Assembly (NCBI GenBank): GCA_026874595.1
Contig: CM049306.1
Span: 33,186,019-33,250,018 of the forward strand
Length of the DNA stretch: 64,000 nucleotides
Source of the DNA: Sipunculus nudus
Taxonomy: Eukaryota > Annelida > Sipuncula > Golfingiida > Sipunculidae
Direction of reading: 5' to 3'
Shown here: positions 60,212 to 64,000 of the stretch, one piece after another
How positions within the stretch are numbered: the first letter of the stretch is position 1
Layout: every line of letters begins with the position of its first letter
Translations under genes and position numbers: made by a program
The notes under the pieces: model-generated
What the model was told of the DNA's origin: nothing
The model's database searches: none
The model's input: only the letters and a program-made list of their open reading frames with translations

Positions 60212-63200
60212 AAAATATTACAAGGAAAAGTCCTTATTCTTTTATTGCTGAACAAAGCAATCCTGTGATCGGCTAAATATAGCCTGCTCTTGTCAAGCCA
60301 ATAAAACAATTACACATTATCCCCATAAATTTACAAAAACATCTTGATTTTACCTAGATATAATCTGTCTGAGTATGGATTCAGTTTCAGCATCTGACAG
60401 GAAATACATCCTTGATCCTGGTAACTGATGGAAAACTTTATAAAAATAAAAAATCTGCTTGTAGCTAAATACAGTTTCTCTTCATGTTTTCCCAGATTGA
60501 TTACAAGATTGTGCTTTATTTAGGGCAACCATCCCAAATTAAATCCTATTACAGCAAATAGGTTATCACTGCTTGATTAAAATGGCTACTCTGGTGTTTT
60601 AGTTAGGGTATCAGGGGCCATTAGTGTCAACCTAGTTTATATTTTAACATGTAATGTTGCCTATGGTAACAGTGGATGTGACAAGTTTTATTACAGGAAA
60701 GTGACAGCAAGAAGTTGGAATCTCTTGCTTAAAAAACATTCTAAATGCATATAGAGTATTTATGTACACTCCACACAAGTTCAGAATAAATCAACCCGTT
60801 TTCTGTTTTAACTTCATTATGCTTGTACATGTAAATGACTTTCGCTTAACGATCAATATAACGTTACGGCCTCAGCGTGTTTGACAATGACAGGTTCCCC
60901 GGTCTATGCTTTATGGGAAACAAAGCCGCACACATGAAACACATGAGACACGCTGGTGATGGGCACCTTTTCTTTTTCAAAATGAAACCTGGGAAAGATT
61001 TGAAGGTACCTTACTCATGGCCTGACCTGGTGCCATTAATTTTACGACGACCAGGTGAGAATGCGCTTATTTATGACACACCAAAACTTCTTTCTTGCTT
61101 TATTACAGATCATGAAATAAGACTATACCAAAGATAATGGCCATATTCTTACATTCAAACCATATGGGCCTTGCTGCCTCAATATGATTCCCCGCATGGA
61201 GCTCATTTACGAGAGCATTTGCGGGTTAACAGAGCATGCAGTAAAGCAACAGGGATGCAAAAGTGCTTGTACTTGGTTGACCCCATGGTGAAAGAACTAT
61301 TAGATCCTGAAACTGCCAACACAGTGTGCACATTCAGGGCCTACTATCCAACTCCAACCCCCCCCCCCCCCCCCCCACCACCACCACCACCACCAAAATC
61401 TGACACAGTATAACACAAGATATGTATATATGCCTGTCTGAGATCATGCAGTTCAACTAATTAAAGTTAAATAATTTTTATTGATACCCCCCATATACAG
61501 GAACTGTAACATTATCTCAGTGGGCTCTAATAATTTCTGCTTATTTTTTTCATAATAAGGATAAGAGACAAACCAAATTCATCAACTACTGTAAAACAGC
61601 AAATTTAACAAAAGAGAACTGTGACATATATTATACACCTACTACTGAATTTAAATATTTAATGCTTGAAAAGCTGTCCATTGATATTGCCAGCCTCTAT
61701 TTTACAAACAAAAATTTAAGTATCTTTCAGTGTAATTCAAATGGGTCAGCATACATGTGCAAATGACTGAAACAGGTTCCTGTGAAGGTGTAGAATATCT
61801 ATGAACTGTTCAATTTCTTAGCCTGAATAGACAAACATTGGATTCAGGACCCATTTACTTTATCATGTACATGTGTCGCATATTTCAGTGGTGAATTTCC
61901 TTGCTGTAAACTTGGTGGATCACTTATGATCGATTCCATTTCTGCTGTTCAGTTCTACTGCTAATGATTTCTTATAATTCCTGTACTTTTGAAAGGGCTC
62001 TGAAATCATATATTCAAAACTCATGACAGGTCTGATTCACAAATAATTAAATTTACTTTTACACTTTTCCGCAAACACATATGAGTTTTATATAATTTAA
62101 TATGAAAAGTTTTAATTTCTGGTTATGTATGAAAAGATTTATTTTGCAAAAAATCTTATCTTAACTTGTCTCCACTGTGTACAGTGTTTTATTTTATTTT
62201 TTATTTAATCTAATAATCTTATTTTCTTTATTAAAATTCTGTTTAATTTTATTAGAATTTCTATTGTTCAAAGCACTGTCTTTCAGCACTTTAACTTCCG
62301 AGAAATCTTTGTTTAGTCGTAAGTGATCAAAGAAGTAGCAAAGAACTTAACAGCACAGTCTGTACTGAGAAACACAGTGATATAAACGTCCTAAGAAATC
62401 TAACTTTCTGAGAGAATATCTGATGAGCTATTCTATTAAAGAAAATATCTTTTGAACTAATGCTGAGTGTATTGATCTGTGAAGTCCTTCACCAACCAAT
62501 GCTAATGTATTTTTTTTAAGAATCAAATAACAAGCTTAATATAAATCTAGTTTTCTATGTGACAAAGAACAATTTTGTTTTACAAAAAGACCCATATTCA
62601 CCTACAAAAAGTTCCATGCAACTGTTTATATTAGGATTAAGATAACATTTTTTTTCTTGAACAAATATTCTTAAATTCCCACATGCATGTAGATCTTTCC
62701 CTAGGTTTCAATTACATAAACCAGATTTCTGGGATATCTGGAAATCCTAGTCCAAATATGACAAAAAAGAAATTGCAATTTTGTTTGAGCACCAGTGACG
62801 TCCTTCAGAGTGAATTTTATTAACCTGGACTGAACTTTCAAAACATTCAAGCGGTGAAAAAACTGACACGTGTCACCAGAAGAGAGTCTAATATTAAATG
62901 GAATGTGGAATATGTTGCCAACTGTACACCAAGATCATTACTGAAACTCACAGCCTTGAACAAGCCTCCAGAATATGACTCCTTCAACAGGAATTTGCAG
63001 CTAAATGATATTAAACAGCTCTCTTTTTTACAGGGTGGAATCACATGTTGATGCTGGTTTTGTCAAACCTCTCGTTTGGGAGAATTAGGCTCTCTCAATA
63101 TCCACAATTTTTTTTTATTAATAGCTCTTTTGCTGATATGACTCTTGAAAAAGGATTAAGGTTACTTTCCTGTTAGCTTCAGGTCCGGTCTGACTCAAAC

Positions 63201-63289
63201 TATTTATACCTAGTCAACATTGCAATTTTCAGTCAAGACATGGATTACCACTTCAGGCAAAGTTCATTTTAAAGCCCATATGATGACTC
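60212..63289. other. Non-coding sequence, no gene recognised
   Basis: No supported exon. A C run continuing into (CAC)n lies at 61358-61395. Short open frames at 60877-61137 and 61171-61413 lack recognisable motifs, and the second ends in repeat-encoded proline. Confidence 0.4.
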
Positions 63290-63690
63290 CTCTAGACATT
63301 CCATTTCCAAATCTGAGCATGGGCAAACTCTTGCAGACATTTAATTTTCCCGACTTGGGATGGATCTTTCTCTGGTGGACGGTCCATTTTCCTATCTGGG
63401 CCTGAATCTCACTCTAGTAGATTTTCATTTTCCTATCTTGGACCAAATCATACTCTAGGACTAGTAGACATTCCATTTTCCTATCTGGGCCCAAATCATA
63501 CTCTAGGACTAGTAGACATTTCATTTTCCTCATCTGGGCCTTAAACCTACTCTAATGGATGAATCAAGTGGAAATTCCATTCTCCTCATCTGGGCCTGAA
63601 TCTTCTCAACTGTATTAATCTAGTGGACATTCCATTTTCCCACTTATGCATCTTACTCCAGTCAACACCAATTTAACATTTCCATCAGAG
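63290..63690 (+). repeat. Irregular tandem repeat, 42-90 bp units
   Basis: CATTTTCCTATCTGGGCC-type words recur near 63294, 63383, 63425, 63471, 63521, 63578 and 63630, separated by GAATC(A/T)(C/T)ACTCTAG-type words. The array decays to the right up to the window end. Confidence 0.75.
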
Positions 63691-64000
63691 CTAGATCCTA
63701 CCCTTGTTGACATTCAATTTTCAAACACATCTTTGATCTATTTTTGTAGGATTAGGACCTAGACCTGGCTCATGTCAAACTTGACTTCTCATTTGAGACC
63801 ATGATCTTACTGTAGTCCAGACTTGGACCTAAACATTCAAAGCAGATACAGACTGTCAACATATCACTCCAGAAAGTTGGTAAGAGTCAGGTCCAGGCCA
63901 TTATGGGAAATATGGATTTGACTTTTGTAGTCTTCAGATTGGGGGGATGAATTCCGAAAGGGGAACTAGATAATGACCAAAATTGATTCCAGGCAGAGCT

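Noticed and set aside
60877-61137. 86-codon open frame as a possible exon
   Set aside because: No recognised family, and no clear splice partner could be found on either side.
61171-61413. Proline-rich protein
   Set aside because: The proline run is encoded by a C run and (CAC)n microsatellite; the rest shows no family motif.

Overview
This is a window of animal nuclear DNA, not a bacterial or viral one. It is AT-rich, with intron-split genes, GT-AG splice sites, long (TA)n and (GT)n tracts, and many dispersed repeats. The repeat style (tandem-core elements with GGAC/GTCC microsatellites and terminal hairpins) and the nuclear receptor present suggest a marine lophotrochozoan, most likely a mollusc. 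That placement is inference; the species cannot be read from the window.

Two protein genes can be supported. (1) On the + strand, eight exons between 2283 and 11179 encode the C-terminal ~208 residues of syntaxin-18, the Qa-SNARE of ER-directed vesicle fusion. Its first ~120 residues lie upstream of the window. (2) On the - strand, three coding exons (46322-45969, 41231-41065, 38680-37903) join in phase into a complete ~423-residue nuclear receptor of the NR1I/NR1J (HR96, VDR/PXR-like) group with the ESCKA P-box. The genes converge tail to tail. Their protein products have no obvious shared pathway.

The 26.7 kb between the two stop codons, and the introns and flanks, are dominated by repeats. 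They include: three copies of a ~680-bp element with exact or near-exact 9-bp target duplications (13866, 21786, 30053); a PIF/Harbinger-like MITE family with GGCC-starting inverted ends (4742, 16023, and fragments at 21061 and 25247); two hAT-like elements with (TG)GGCGATAT-type ends that each carry a long TA tract (23905, 36586); and three families with a tandem core, GGAC microsatellite and hairpin that resemble bivalve pearl/Helentron-type elements (6099, 28279, 44230; 16892, 55089; 59344). There are also several minisatellites: 40 bp at 18804, 26 bp and a second GT-rich unit at 28149-31010, and a 180-bp core at 59344.

The right third (46.3-64 kb) lies upstream of the first recognised receptor exon. 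It shows no convincing coding exon; it may hold a 5' non-coding exon and promoter, but none could be fixed by reading alone. No rRNA gene, intact tRNA gene or CRISPR array was found.
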